64,000 nucleotides of DNA, taken from IMG/VR virus record IMGVR_UViG_3300040758_000047, positions 32,504 to 96,503 of that record. One strand, 5' to 3'. The number at the start of each line of letters is the position of its first letter. Position 1 is the first letter of the stretch. Positions 17,161-25,567 of this stretch are shown here, in pieces. The DNA comes from a virus. Below the pieces are notes generated by a model that was not told where the DNA came from, did no database searches, and saw nothing but the letters and a program-made list of their open reading frames with translations. Both the position numbers and the translations under genes were made by a program.

Positions 17161-17236
17161 AGAGGAGCCTCCTGCGCTTATCCTAAGCTATTTCTTTGGA
17201 TTCGGCAACGTTACCTACACTGTTCAGCCTACATCA

Positions 17237-17252
17237 AGTCCCACGTTGGGCC
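17237..17252. promoter_or_regulatory. parS-like palindrome
   Basis: AGTCCCACGTTGGGCC, intergenic between the ClpC-N gene and the 33-residue gene. Confidence 0.65.
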
Positions 17253-17298
17253 CATGTTCGCTTAAGGAGCATTCCATAATCTACCACCAAATGGCTAA

Positions 17299-17850
17299 TC
17301 ACGGTTTGCGCCACGTCAAACCGGCGTGCGAGCGGCGGATGGCGCGGGCCAGCGCGGAGATCACTTTCTCGCTGAATTCCGACAGTAGGGAGCTTTCCTT
17401 GGGCCGGGTGGGAGCTTTCTCGCTCTGCGAACGTTGCAATTCTTCGCGGATGGTGGCAAGGCGCAGGCCGCGCTCATGCAGGATTCCGGCGGCGAAACAC
17501 TTCTCCTCGCGCAGCAGGCCGAGCAGCAGGTGCTCGGTGCCGATGTGCTTGTGGTTGAGGCGCTCGACTTCCTCGGCCCCGTAAGCGAGCACGCGCTTGC
17601 ATTCGTGGCTGAGTGGCAGCTCGACGGAAGTGGAGACCTTTTCCCGGGGCGCGGTATGCCCCTCGATCTGTTTGCGGATCGATTCCACCGCGCTGTCCGA
17701 GCGCAGAAAGCGGTTCGCCAGCGCCTTGTCCTCGCGCAGCAGGCCCAGCAGCAGATGCTCCGTCTCGATATAGGGACTGCCGAACTTCCTGGACTCATAG
17801 CGGGCGACGAAGATCACCCGCCTCGCTTTTTCCGTGTATCGCTCAAACAT
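17299..17850 (-). CDS. Stand-alone ClpC N-domain protein
   Basis: About 183 residues from MFERYTEKARRVIFVARYES; a GTG 33 bases upstream is an alternative start. It contains two Clp N-terminal repeats: YIETEHLLLGLLREDKAL and HIGTEHLLLGLLREEKCF, separated by KVSTSVELPLS. This is the substrate- and adaptor-binding domain of ClpC/ClpA. No AAA+ ATPase follows: the protein ends after an Arg-rich tail. The DNA is GC-richer than its neighbours, suggesting recent capture from the host. As an isolated N domain it could compete for or redirect ClpC adaptors, or recruit ClpC to a phage partner. It lies directly downstream of a proteasome-like hydrolase gene. Confidence 0.85.
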   Translation of the reverse strand: MFERYTEKARRVIFVARYESRKFGSPYIETEHLLLGLLREDKALANRFLRSDSAVESIRKQIEGHTAPREKVSTSVELPLSHECKRVLAYGAEEVERLNHKHIGTEHLLLGLLREEKCFAAGILHERGLRLATIREELQRSQSEKAPTRPKESSLLSEFSEKVISALARAIRRSHAGLTWRKP

Positions 17851-17888
17851 AGGATTTGCGAAGCCCCCGGTAGATCGTTTCACTGTCG

Positions 17889-18824
17889 TCAGGATACATC
17901 ATTATCGACGTTTGGTTCTGGCTTTGCGGGGATGTCCTCTTCGAGAAAATCTTCAGCAAAGGTGATCTTTGGAATTTTGTATGGTCGCAATTTATTTTCG
18001 AAATACTTAAAGCCTTTATCGCTGATGCTGTACTTTTGGGCACCGCCAACAATAATGTCAACGCTAGTTCCGGTTCCAACATCACGACTCCGCTCCGCCG
18101 CAAACTTGGCGCGTAGTAGTTCATAAATGCAGGCCCCAAGCGTTATAGTGTCGGGATCGTACATCTCATTCTGACAAAGAAACGCCTGAGCAATGTCTGA
18201 CCCAGTGCCGATTGTTGAATAGTCGTTTTCCCAATGTACTTCGCCGGAAAGATCAACACGAACGATCTGTCCGTATTGTTCCGCATCGAATAACGCAATC
18301 AACAACTCTGCGCCAAGGTTCAAATGGCGTATCTCGTGCCACACATCGTCGTAGTGAGATTCTCGGAGCCATTCCCGCCCGTGTTTAGAGAATTCCTCAA
18401 AGTCCATGTTAAGGGTCATACTAACGAAGTGATTTACTAATTTACGCTTCACATTGCGGCACGCCGCTCTCAATCCCTCAAGTAAGGCGTCGATATGCAA
18501 ATCGGTATCTGCCGGATTAGACTCTCGCATGTATCCACGTATCGCTGGATCACAAGCGTTAAGTAATTGATCGGCGCGTGTCGGTTGTCCAGAAATCAAG
18601 ATCGAGCAGTGCGATTCTCCTTCTTCGATTTCTCGTAGCTTGTCTGCATCGTCCGAAGTTATTAGCGTGCCTTTGTTAACCTGCCAGTCACGGCACAAAA
18701 CTAGCGTTGACTTTGCTTGGTAGGTGCAGGTTGCGGCAATACACAGCGTCATGGCCTCAGGCTCCTCTGTGTATTGATCCTCACAGATTTCCTGTGGGTG
18801 TGTCGAGTATATTTGTGCCGTCAC
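17889..18824 (-). CDS. Proteasome/HslV-like Ntn hydrolase
   Basis: 311 residues from a GTG that overlaps the upstream stop (GTGA). A better-spaced GAGGAG precedes an internal ATG at 18752 that would give MTLCIAATCTYQ, leaving Thr as the N-terminal residue after Met removal. From that Thr, Asp 21 (LVLCRDWQ) and Lys 37 (DDADKLREI) keep the same 16-residue spacing as Asp17 and Lys33 of proteasome beta subunits and HslV. ILISGQPTRADQLLNA fits the following SG.xADA segment. The remaining 200 residues extend the fold. A self-compartmentalised or free peptidase is possible. It pairs with the ClpC-N gene downstream. Activity is inferred. Confidence 0.65.
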   Translation of the reverse strand: MTAQIYSTHPQEICEDQYTEEPEAMTLCIAATCTYQAKSTLVLCRDWQVNKGTLITSDDADKLREIEEGESHCSILISGQPTRADQLLNACDPAIRGYMRESNPADTDLHIDALLEGLRAACRNVKRKLVNHFVSMTLNMDFEEFSKHGREWLRESHYDDVWHEIRHLNLGAELLIALFDAEQYGQIVRVDLSGEVHWENDYSTIGTGSDIAQAFLCQNEMYDPDTITLGACIYELLRAKFAAERSRDVGTGTSVDIIVGGAQKYSISDKGFKYFENKLRPYKIPKITFAEDFLEEDIPAKPEPNVDNDVS

Positions 18825-19279
18825 GACGCCTCTTTGGCTTCGGCAACCTGTTGTTTCTTTTCGGCTTCCTTGAGGTCACGTAATGTGGCGGTAGCTTTCT
18901 GCAATTTCCTCCCATCTTCGGAGGCTTCACAATTGCTTGGGAGTTCGGATGGGAGGGCCACACCATTGCTGCGGCACCACTCTTTTTGCTGTTGGAAGGT
19001 TTCTATGTAGCGGGGCTTAGGTTTGCCGTCCGGGGTATTCCTGTCCCAGACCCAGTGGTGAAGGTCCTGGCGGTCGCCATCGTCTAGGGATCTGTCCACG
19101 TATTTCCGTCCCATATCTCCCATGAAGGGACTGGCGAACGAACTGGGTATCTTCTCCGTTCTTTCCCCGCACTCTTCGCAGGGCTCAGTCGGATCGTCCC
19201 AGTGTTTATAGAAGTGCTCCACAATCAGACCACGGTTGCCGCAGGTCTTGGAGACGCACACTGACTCAAAAACTGGCAC
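18821..19279 (-). CDS. FmdB-like zinc-ribbon protein
   Basis: A 152-residue protein starting GTG after AGGAG. N-terminal CVSKTCGNRG and CEECGERTEKIPSSFASPF form a Cys4 ribbon as in the FmdB family; the C-terminus is a charged coiled coil. Such ribbons are common in phage head-gene regions. A parS-like palindrome lies just upstream of its ribosome binding site. Exact role unknown. Confidence 0.65.
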   Translation of the reverse strand: MPVFESVCVSKTCGNRGLIVEHFYKHWDDPTEPCEECGERTEKIPSSFASPFMGDMGRKYVDRSLDDGDRQDLHHWVWDRNTPDGKPKPRYIETFQQQKEWCRSNGVALPSELPSNCEASEDGRKLQKATATLRDLKEAEKKQQVAEAKEAS

Positions 19280-19282
19280 AAT

Positions 19283-19777
19283 CTACTCCTGTCCCACGTG
19301 GGACTCCTGAACTGGCCGTAAGGCCATCTCCAAGCTTTCTATTGCCGCCTTAGTTGCTGCGGCTACCTCGCACAGATCAGCAAGGCTTTCTCGTGGTATA
19401 TTAATTGATCGGAACTCAGCCAAACGGATGGCTGGATATATCTGACCAGTAAACGGTCCTTCGTGACCTCTCTTGAAGCCAGTGAACCCGTATTTAACAG
19501 TCCTGCCAAGGGTTCTATTGGCGATCATGCGCCTTACCAATTCATTAGCCGCTGGGATCAGGATAGAGTCTTCTTGTTTCCGACGAGCAGCCTCATTTTT
19601 ATCAATGAGGTAGAACTCAACGTCTATGGTCTTGCAGGAGGCTACCGCCTCAATATCCGCTCCTTCAAGGTTTTCAGTCGCACAGTCTGATCCGTACAAC
19701 GTTATGTGGCCTTCGTTCCTGCGAAGAAATTCAAGTGCGAGTAACCTGTATTTGTCCTTGTCGAGTTCGAACATCAC
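19283..19777 (-). CDS. Unknown protein upstream of the zinc-ribbon gene
   Basis: A 164-residue soluble protein of mixed alpha/beta character. Its last codons read ESHVGQE because a palindrome lies in them. It overlaps the preceding gene by ATGA. No family recognised. Confidence 0.65.
   Translation of the reverse strand: MMFELDKDKYRLLALEFLRRNEGHITLYGSDCATENLEGADIEAVASCKTIDVEFYLIDKNEAARRKQEDSILIPAANELVRRMIANRTLGRTVKYGFTGFKRGHEGPFTGQIYPAIRLAEFRSINIPRESLADLCEVAAATKAAIESLEMALRPVQESHVGQE
19290..19305. promoter_or_regulatory. parS-like palindrome
   Basis: TGTCCCACGTGGGACT. In the 3' end of one gene and just upstream of the next ribosome binding site. Confidence 0.8.
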
Positions 19778-20349
19778 ACCGCCTCCGTATGGCTCTCTGC
19801 GATGTCCTGGAACAGCCCGCCGCCCAGAGACTCCTGAATCAGTTTGACCAGATCGGTGCCTGTCTCGAACTTACCGCCCAGAAGTGTTTCTAGGGCCTGC
19901 TTGTCTTTGGGCATCATGCGGACCAAGTGAGGATAGCCGGAGTTTCCCATATTGTATTGCATCGGGTCTCCGTCTATGAAGATGTCCCAGATGTCCTGGA
20001 TCAGCTCTTTCACGGTTCGCCCTTGAGATGTTGCGGCCTCCTGGTAATAGTCTTCGTATACCGGGTCCACGGAGCACCGGAACGTCAACTTGCCCTCTTC
20101 GCGGCCCGCCGCCTCCGCCAATAGCGGCAAGAGTTCTTCGCCGGAAGTCGGTTCTAAGCCGGTGGACTCCGTGATGCGCGCCATCTCGTTCGGGGTGAGC
20201 ATCAGCCCGCCGCCTGAAACGTCCTTTAAGAGTGTCTGGATGATCTGGGTGAGCTTCTGAACTTCGTTCTCATCCCCCTCGACCATGGTCATTAGGGGTC
20301 CGATGTCGTTCTCGGATAGCTCAAGTTGAATGTTGTACTTAACGCTCAC
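19774..20349 (-). CDS. Unknown acidic protein
   Basis: A 191-residue acidic protein (LSENDIGPLMTMVEGDENEV at the N-terminus). The central TFRCSVDPVYEDYYQEAATS and the C-terminal helices suggest a soluble alpha/beta fold. It lies directly downstream of the large terminase gene. No family recognised. Confidence 0.6.
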   Translation of the reverse strand: MSVKYNIQLELSENDIGPLMTMVEGDENEVQKLTQIIQTLLKDVSGGGLMLTPNEMARITESTGLEPTSGEELLPLLAEAAGREEGKLTFRCSVDPVYEDYYQEAATSQGRTVKELIQDIWDIFIDGDPMQYNMGNSGYPHLVRMMPKDKQALETLLGGKFETGTDLVKLIQESLGGGLFQDIAESHTEAV

Positions 20350-20368
20350 GGCTTTCTCCTTGGGTTTT

Positions 20369-20397
20369 ATAGTACTCCCGTTTCCCCTTGACTACAA
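20369..20397 (-). promoter_or_regulatory. Possible promoter behind the terminase gene
   Basis: Minus strand TTGTAG, 17 bp, TACTAT. Weaker than the other promoters. Confidence 0.35.
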
Positions 20398-22638
20398 GTC
20401 CTCAATCCTCGGTTCATAAGGCTGGCCTTCCGGCTTCTTCCCCATCAACGTCATCAGTCCTTCAAAACCCAACGAGTTGGGCAGTTGGATTTCCAGCGAA
20501 ATAGCCTTCAGTTGGATCGAGCCGCATTGCGGACAACGGTATTCTCGTTCCGGGTTATCGCAGACCCACGGCCATTTGCCTTCCGAGTCCACCGTCTCCC
20601 CGTACCGGCAAGTCTGACAGTAACACCGATACCGCGCGGGCTTCTGGACTTCCACTACGCCTGGAACGCGAACGCGGCCTCCTTCGTCACAGTCCATTTC
20701 ATGGGCGCAGTAAAGAGAGATGAGACCGGCAAGGAGTTCGTCGTCGTGAAACGTTTCCTCAGCCCCGAAGGTCCGCGAGTCAGCCTCTTCTTTCCGGTAA
20801 GTGGTCATTTCCTCTGCAAAGTTTGCTGACCTAATTACCCAAGTGTGAGACAAGAGCCAGTCCACTCCCGTCTGATGAAGGTACGCCTTCGTATTCACTT
20901 TGGTGTACCAATGCCATTTCCCGGACAAAGGGTGCAGGGAGTCCAGATGTTTCCACCGGAAGACATTTGGGTACTGATAAAAAATCAGCACATCGTCACC
21001 AACAGTCTGATAGACGTTGTACTCGATGCACATCAAGGCGTCGTTGTACCACCTTCCAATGACGTTACAGTAGAAGGCCAATTCCTTGGGCTTGGTGTGG
21101 TTATCCCTCCAGACCGCCACTTGCTCATCGGGCTGGCCAAACTTACCGATCTTGTTGACGAAGATCACACTGTAGTCTTGGCCGATTCCTTCGCTCGGGT
21201 CCACTCCAACTGAGTACTCAACGCCCAGTAGCGGCTCCTCCCAGACCCAAAAAGGGGTCTCGTCTTGGCGATGATCGACATTGCACCCCTTGATGTAACA
21301 CCGGCCATCTTCTCCGCCCGCCCCGTGGATTTCGCCGGTTTCCCGATAAATCTTTCCCTTCCTGACTGGATTCCGATCTACGGTCGAATTCACCCACTCG
21401 CGGCAGGCATCGTTGAACATCACGAAACCACTTACCTGCCAAGCGTCCTCGGCGGTGACGGCCATTTCCTGAAGCCACTGTTTCTTGGCCTTCTCCCCCT
21501 GTTCTTCAGCTTGCTCGCGGTTGTCCTGATGCCAATAGCATTGCTCGTCCGTCAGCACCATCGGTTGCAAGGTTCCCGTGTCACAGTCGGGGCACTTTGC
21601 TCCACTGACCGATTCTCCGAATAACGCGGCTTTGCGCCACTTCCGACAATTCGCGCACGTCAGCCATTCCTTCTTGGCCCGCTCCCGCATCAGTCTCTCT
21701 GGTTCTTGAATGCACCAACCGTTCGGAGGAGCCAGAACTCTGGTTGTCTCGAAGAAGCTCGGAAGAAACAGTGGATACCAACGTGGCCATTTGCCTTGAT
21801 CCATACGCCGCTCACACGCTCTCCAGATTCGATGCGCAGCGGTTCCGGCTCCTTCACCCGTCCCTTCGATGAATCCGAAGACTTGCGGTTTATCAGCCAT
21901 CGAGTTGCCTAAATCGGCGTTGACAATGCGCTCTAAGTCGTCCTCAAGGTAGCCACAAAACTCTGAGACGTGGGCCGCGTCTACAGCGATCCCTTGTCCT
22001 ACTCCAGAGTATTGGTTCGACCATTGCACCATTACACGAGAGTTCATGCCAGGATGTCTTAAACGGAGTAGCGGGTCCTCATTCTCGAAGAATAAGCCCG
22101 TCTCTTCTTTACGGCTGGACTGCATCGGCTTCAACCACCACGGCATGTTGTCGTAGATGTACAGCATATAGCCGAATAAGTAAGAAGAGTGCGCCCGATC
22201 AACCGAGACTACGATGGCTCTCGTATTTGGAAAGAACATCGCCCGCCAAGCGATCATCGCTTCAATCAAAGTCGAGCAGCCCAATTGGCGAGCTTTCAAA
22301 ATCAAAATCTTCTGTGCTCTGCCCTTGGCCTTCAGTTCGTAGTACTTATCGAGAATGATGAACTGGCTTTCCCAGAGTGATAGGAGTTGTCGCTTCAGTT
22401 CCTTCGTAGTGATCCAGAAGTAATTTCTCGCGGCGTAGCTGAAATCGTTTCGGCAGGCACGGGCTTGTTCGACGATGGCCGCTTTGAGCTTCTTCCCGTC
22501 AGCCAACCCCTCAATCAGTTCAAATCTTTCGATAGAGGGGATCAGGTCCCAGTCTTCTTCCCTAATCTTCAGTTTTAAGGGGAGGTCCCGATCCAAGTAC
22601 TCGATCATGGCGGATACGCCAGGGTCGCGTCGCCACAT
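20392..22638 (-). CDS. terL: Terminase large subunit
   Basis: A 748-residue packaging motor with ATPase and nuclease domains. The Walker A is KARQLGCST (residues 115-123), the R/K-xxRQxGxS/T form typical of terminases. VDAAHVSEF follows as the Walker B region. The nuclease domain begins at VGVDPSEGIGQDYSVIF with the first catalytic Asp. Two zinc ribbons are visible: CANC...CPDC in the linker and CYCQTC...CPQC near the C-terminus, making it longer than the usual 500-650. It cuts and translocates DNA into the prohead through the portal. The gene starts two bases after the small-subunit stop. Confidence 0.88.
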   Translation of the reverse strand: MWRRDPGVSAMIEYLDRDLPLKLKIREEDWDLIPSIERFELIEGLADGKKLKAAIVEQARACRNDFSYAARNYFWITTKELKRQLLSLWESQFIILDKYYELKAKGRAQKILILKARQLGCSTLIEAMIAWRAMFFPNTRAIVVSVDRAHSSYLFGYMLYIYDNMPWWLKPMQSSRKEETGLFFENEDPLLRLRHPGMNSRVMVQWSNQYSGVGQGIAVDAAHVSEFCGYLEDDLERIVNADLGNSMADKPQVFGFIEGTGEGAGTAAHRIWRACERRMDQGKWPRWYPLFLPSFFETTRVLAPPNGWCIQEPERLMRERAKKEWLTCANCRKWRKAALFGESVSGAKCPDCDTGTLQPMVLTDEQCYWHQDNREQAEEQGEKAKKQWLQEMAVTAEDAWQVSGFVMFNDACREWVNSTVDRNPVRKGKIYRETGEIHGAGGEDGRCYIKGCNVDHRQDETPFWVWEEPLLGVEYSVGVDPSEGIGQDYSVIFVNKIGKFGQPDEQVAVWRDNHTKPKELAFYCNVIGRWYNDALMCIEYNVYQTVGDDVLIFYQYPNVFRWKHLDSLHPLSGKWHWYTKVNTKAYLHQTGVDWLLSHTWVIRSANFAEEMTTYRKEEADSRTFGAEETFHDDELLAGLISLYCAHEMDCDEGGRVRVPGVVEVQKPARYRCYCQTCRYGETVDSEGKWPWVCDNPEREYRCPQCGSIQLKAISLEIQLPNSLGFEGLMTLMGKKPEGQPYEPRIEDL

Positions 22639-22640
22639 GA

Positions 22641-23144
22641 CTATTCCTCGACCGGCTTGGTCTTCTCGTACTCCACGGGGGTGGCAACCAGATCCACCAC
22701 TCTGCGAGCTGGTCCTAACTGGCGGGTTTCCTGTTCGTCAGCCAACATGCGGAAGATAGCGTCCGGTGTAGCCAGCCCCTTGGAACCTGAGGCGCTGATA
22801 TTGGCTGTCTGATTATTGTTGTTCTGTTGGACGTTGACAACCGTGCCCGCCTTGCCACCTTCTACTAAGCCGTACATCTGGGCCACAAGTCTCATCGCCG
22901 CCACATCTCCCGCTTCTACGCTAATCTCCAAGTTATGGAATAACTTAAATAGGTGCTTGATGGCGTGAAAGGCCTGGATTTTCCCTTGAATGGAACGGCT
23001 GGAGAGGTTCTTGGCGGTGACCTTGATGCCAGCGAATTTCTCGGGAATAACCAGTGGGGGAGCGGGGTTCAACGTGGGACTGCTGGCAACCTGCTTGATC
23101 TGGGTTGCGATGGGGGTCACTTTCGGCTTCTTTTTGTCCGCCAC
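22641..23144 (-). CDS. Probable small terminase subunit
   Basis: A 167-residue protein with a basic N-terminus (MADKKKPKVTPIATQIKQVA) and a helical middle (KIQAFHAIKHLFKLFHNLEI). It lies directly upstream of terL, where small subunits are normally found; size also fits. A clear HTH is not obvious. A promoter places the transcript start on its GTG, so it may be leaderless. A parS-like site lies in codons 22-26. Confidence 0.5.
   Translation of the reverse strand: MADKKKPKVTPIATQIKQVASSPTLNPAPPLVIPEKFAGIKVTAKNLSSRSIQGKIQAFHAIKHLFKLFHNLEISVEAGDVAAMRLVAQMYGLVEGGKAGTVVNVQQNNNNQTANISASGSKGLATPDAIFRMLADEQETRQLGPARRVVDLVATPVEYEKTKPVEE
23066..23081. promoter_or_regulatory. parS-like palindrome inside the small-terminase gene
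   Basis: GGTTCAACGTGGGACT; read as SPTLN in the gene. Confidence 0.6.
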
Positions 23145-23150
23145 GACCCC

Positions 23151-23178
23151 AATATAGCAGACTTACTTTAAGAGTCAA
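23151..23178 (-). promoter_or_regulatory. Promoter of the terminase operon
   Basis: Minus strand TTGACT, 16 bp, TATATT; predicted +1 at about 23144, the first base of the gene. Confidence 0.65.
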
Positions 23179-23251
23179 TCTGAACAAAAAAATCGGCTGT
23201 GGCCGCAACGGAGGATGCAGCCACAGCCAGATCCAGACGCGGATTGAAAGT

Positions 23252-23506
23252 TTAGGTGGCCGATGTTGGTAATTCCGCTACGGCTGCGTCGGCGGCGGTC
23301 TTTGCGGTTGCCGCCTGCGTGACCAGATTCGTCAGGATCGTCTGCGTCGCGGGACTCAATACGTCCCCTTGGTTGGCGATCGACTGCTGAAGCTGTGTAA
23401 TGGTGGCCTCCAGGCCGGTGATGCCGGTTGCAAGCGTGGCTACATCCCCTTGCAAGGCTGTGATGGAACCTTGAATTGCCGTCAGTTGCGTTGCGATTGC
23501 GCTCAT
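23252..23506 (-). CDS. Short coiled-coil protein
   Basis: 84 residues from the ATG at 23506, which follows GGAGAG; an upstream in-frame ATG at 23593 lacks a ribosome binding site. The protein is one Ile/Leu/Gln heptad array (TQLTAIQGSITALQGDVATL) with an Ala-rich tail. Likely trimeric or tetrameric coiled coil, as in small tail or head-accessory proteins. Confidence 0.6.
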   Translation of the reverse strand: MSAIATQLTAIQGSITALQGDVATLATGITGLEATITQLQQSIANQGDVLSPATQTILTNLVTQAATAKTAADAAVAELPTSAT

Positions 23507-23688
23507 TTGTCTCTCCAGAAACGATTGGCCTGCTAGTATAGCAGCGAGTTGAATCCCGATGCCTGCCAGCGGATTTTGAATAGGCCAGTTCATAGAACGA
23601 TGGTACTACACCTTGGGACTTATACTATATAATTCCCTTCGTTTTCGTCGGTTTCTACTCTCATTTCCTAACCTCTCTGCCTGACCCT

Positions 23689-23973
23689 CTACTGCGTAAT
23701 CTCTTTGACTCTAAGGAAGCGGTAATCGTCATACGCTCCTTCCTTAAAATACTTGTCATGGTTATGACCGGCGTTATCTACCGCCGATAGATATTGCTCT
23801 TTCGTGGCAGTCCCAGTGACCTTAAAGGTATGACTGGCGATCGTCACCAAATCATCAATTTCGGGGGCCAGCCCTGCCTTGAATGCTATGATCCCTATTC
23901 GGGAAAGCTCTTCAGCAATACGATCCGTTGGCTCACGTAACCGGGGATCATAGCATTCAGGGCGCTGTCCCAT
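23689..23973 (-). CDS. Small unknown protein
   Basis: A 94-residue soluble protein (RIAEELSRIGIIAFKAGLAP), mixed charge, no signal peptide. Stands between coiled-coil and repeat genes. No family recognised. Confidence 0.5.
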   Translation of the reverse strand: MGQRPECYDPRLREPTDRIAEELSRIGIIAFKAGLAPEIDDLVTIASHTFKVTGTATKEQYLSAVDNAGHNHDKYFKEGAYDDYRFLRVKEITQ

Positions 23974-23984
23974 CTATTTGCCCT

Positions 23985-24356
23985 TCACTCTGGCAACGCC
24001 TGGACCATTTCGCGCACGTCGCGCATACTAACGCCAGCAGCCAAGAGGTCGCGCGCACTGACGCCAGCAGCCAAGAGGGCGCGCGTACTGACGCCAGCGG
24101 CCAAGAGGTAGCGCGCACTAAAGCCAGCGACCCAGAGGGCGCGCGCACTGACGCCAGCGACCCAGAGGTCGCGCGTACTGACGCCAGCGGCCAAGAGGTC
24201 GCGCGCACTGACGCCAGCAGCCAAGAGGTCGCGCGCGATAACGCCAGCAGCCACGAGGTCGCGCGTACTAACGCCAGCAGCCCACTTTTCTTTGATGGCT
24301 GATATATCAGCTTCCAGTCGATCCAGTTCCTTCAATAACTCAGATTTCGTTTGCAT
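23985..24356 (-). CDS. Decapeptide-repeat protein, copy A
   Basis: A 123-residue protein. The first 24 residues (MQTKSELLKELDRLEADISA) form a charged helix; then about nine tandem 10-residue units follow the pattern xAAGVSxRDL, ending REMVQALPE. The same head, repeats and tail occur at 36929-37330 in inverted orientation. Variation is concentrated at repeat positions 1, 5, 6, 7 and 9. The repeats look like a short solenoid. Function unknown; a helix-capped binding surface is possible. Confidence 0.75.
   Translation of the reverse strand: MQTKSELLKELDRLEADISAIKEKWAAGVSTRDLVAAGVIARDLLAAGVSARDLLAAGVSTRDLWVAGVSARALWVAGFSARYLLAAGVSTRALLAAGVSARDLLAAGVSMRDVREMVQALPE
24007..24285. repeat. 30-bp coding repeats
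   Basis: About nine imperfect tandem copies of a 30-bp unit (core cgcgcactgacgccagcagc) inside the decapeptide-repeat gene. Confidence 0.85.
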
Positions 24357-24422
24357 CGTCTCTCTCTCCTAAACATGTGGCGTCCGTCCATTCGATCTTG
24401 CTGTGGCTGTCCCATCTACTTC

Positions 24423-25391
24423 CTAACCTCCTGGCCTGGGGGGAACCAGCCGTGAATTGGCCACACTCTGATCCCTCAAGGATGACTGCAAAATCGAATC
24501 CTCATGCTTAGAAGCTCTAGGGTCGGATATGGACCGAAAACCTTTTTGCATCTGCCCTTCTTGCTTTGTAAGCCGGTCGCCCATCGGAAGGTTGTCAGTG
24601 TCGAAATTTCCAATCTCCCTTAATGGAGGGGAATCACCGATCTCCGCCGGAGACATGTACTTCGGGCGGGGCTTGTACATTGCCTTCAATTGCTCCAGGA
24701 TTTCATCGAGCGCCGCGCTAATGTCCTGCTTTTCGTCGTAGACGCTGAAGGTCTTGCGAGCTACCAATAGGCCAAGAGATGTAGGCTGTCCTTCAACAGC
24801 TCCCCCGCCAGCACTATCCGACACGGCATCGTGCTTGTAGGTCAAATGAACCAGTCCCATCCCGGCCTGGTTGAGGACATTCTTGCGCGCCCGTAAAGTC
24901 AACTTTCCTTCCAGCCCCCTCGGCTCGAATTCGATGTAGTCCGGTGAATTATCGTTAATAAGAGCAATCAGATCCGACACGTCCCACTTAGGGTTTTCCG
25001 TTAGGTTTGATGGCCTTTTTCCTGTGACTGCCCGCCTGCGGACGGTTCCCGCCGTGAATACCTTACGCTTTATATCGGCGGGCTTATGCTCGTCGAATCC
25101 CGGATCTCCCGGCATTAAAATTACGCTCTTGGCCTCTCCGGGGTCCGTAGCAACGTCTTTATGGAGCACCACGGCTCCCAGTGGCGGGGGAGGGTGAACG
25201 TCCAACGTGGGACTCGGCACGCCCGGTGGAACCGTGGCAATACCGGATTCCTCCGTGTTCATGTCATAGAGCATTTCCACCGTGTCCACCACGTCCTCGG
25301 TGAGTAGAATAGAGTCCTGGGTCTTCTTCAGCCCACGGTCGAGGGTCTTCTGAATGTAGCGGGCGAACTTATCCTTGAGTGCTTGGTCCAT
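24423..25391 (-). CDS. Unknown 322-residue protein upstream of the repeat gene
   Basis: I use the ATG at 25391 (MDQALKDKFARYIQKTLDRG); the in-frame extension to 25481 crosses a structured leader. The first 45 residues are helical and the middle (SDLIALINDNSPDYIEFEPR, then GLEGKLTLRARKNVLNQAGM) looks like an alpha/beta domain. It contains a parS-like site read as SPTLDV. No family recognised. Confidence 0.6.
   Translation of the reverse strand: MDQALKDKFARYIQKTLDRGLKKTQDSILLTEDVVDTVEMLYDMNTEESGIATVPPGVPSPTLDVHPPPPLGAVVLHKDVATDPGEAKSVILMPGDPGFDEHKPADIKRKVFTAGTVRRRAVTGKRPSNLTENPKWDVSDLIALINDNSPDYIEFEPRGLEGKLTLRARKNVLNQAGMGLVHLTYKHDAVSDSAGGGAVEGQPTSLGLLVARKTFSVYDEKQDISAALDEILEQLKAMYKPRPKYMSPAEIGDSPPLREIGNFDTDNLPMGDRLTKQEGQMQKGFRSISDPRASKHEDSILQSSLRDQSVANSRLVPPRPGG
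25199..25214. promoter_or_regulatory. parS-like palindrome inside a gene
   Basis: CGTCCAACGTGGGACT; read as SPTLDV. Confidence 0.65.
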
Positions 25392-25413
25392 GCTTCCTGG
25401 CGTCTCTTTCCTT

Positions 25414-25502
25414 GCAGAGCCTTGAAATTCAGCGCACCCACCTCCCCAGAAATTAGTCCGCCTCACTCCAAGGCTCTGCACGGCCCTCTATCCGCTAGAG
25501 GG
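25414..25502 (-). other. Structured leader with two inverted repeats
   Basis: GCAGAGCCTTG at 25414 pairs with CAAGGCTCTGC at 25469, and next to it CCCTCTA/TAGAGGG (25484-25502) forms a short hairpin with a 5-nt loop. Both lie in the 5' leader of the gene starting at 25391. Confidence 0.4.
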
Positions 25503-25567
25503 TTGCGTTTGTACTCCAACCGGCTGCGGTGTATTGTGTTTTAGACTGTCGGGTGTTTTCTCCTTTC

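Noticed and set aside
24007-24285. CRISPR-like tandem repeats
   Set aside because: The 30-bp units have no unique spacers, keep one reading frame and share head and tail with 36929-37330; no cas genes.
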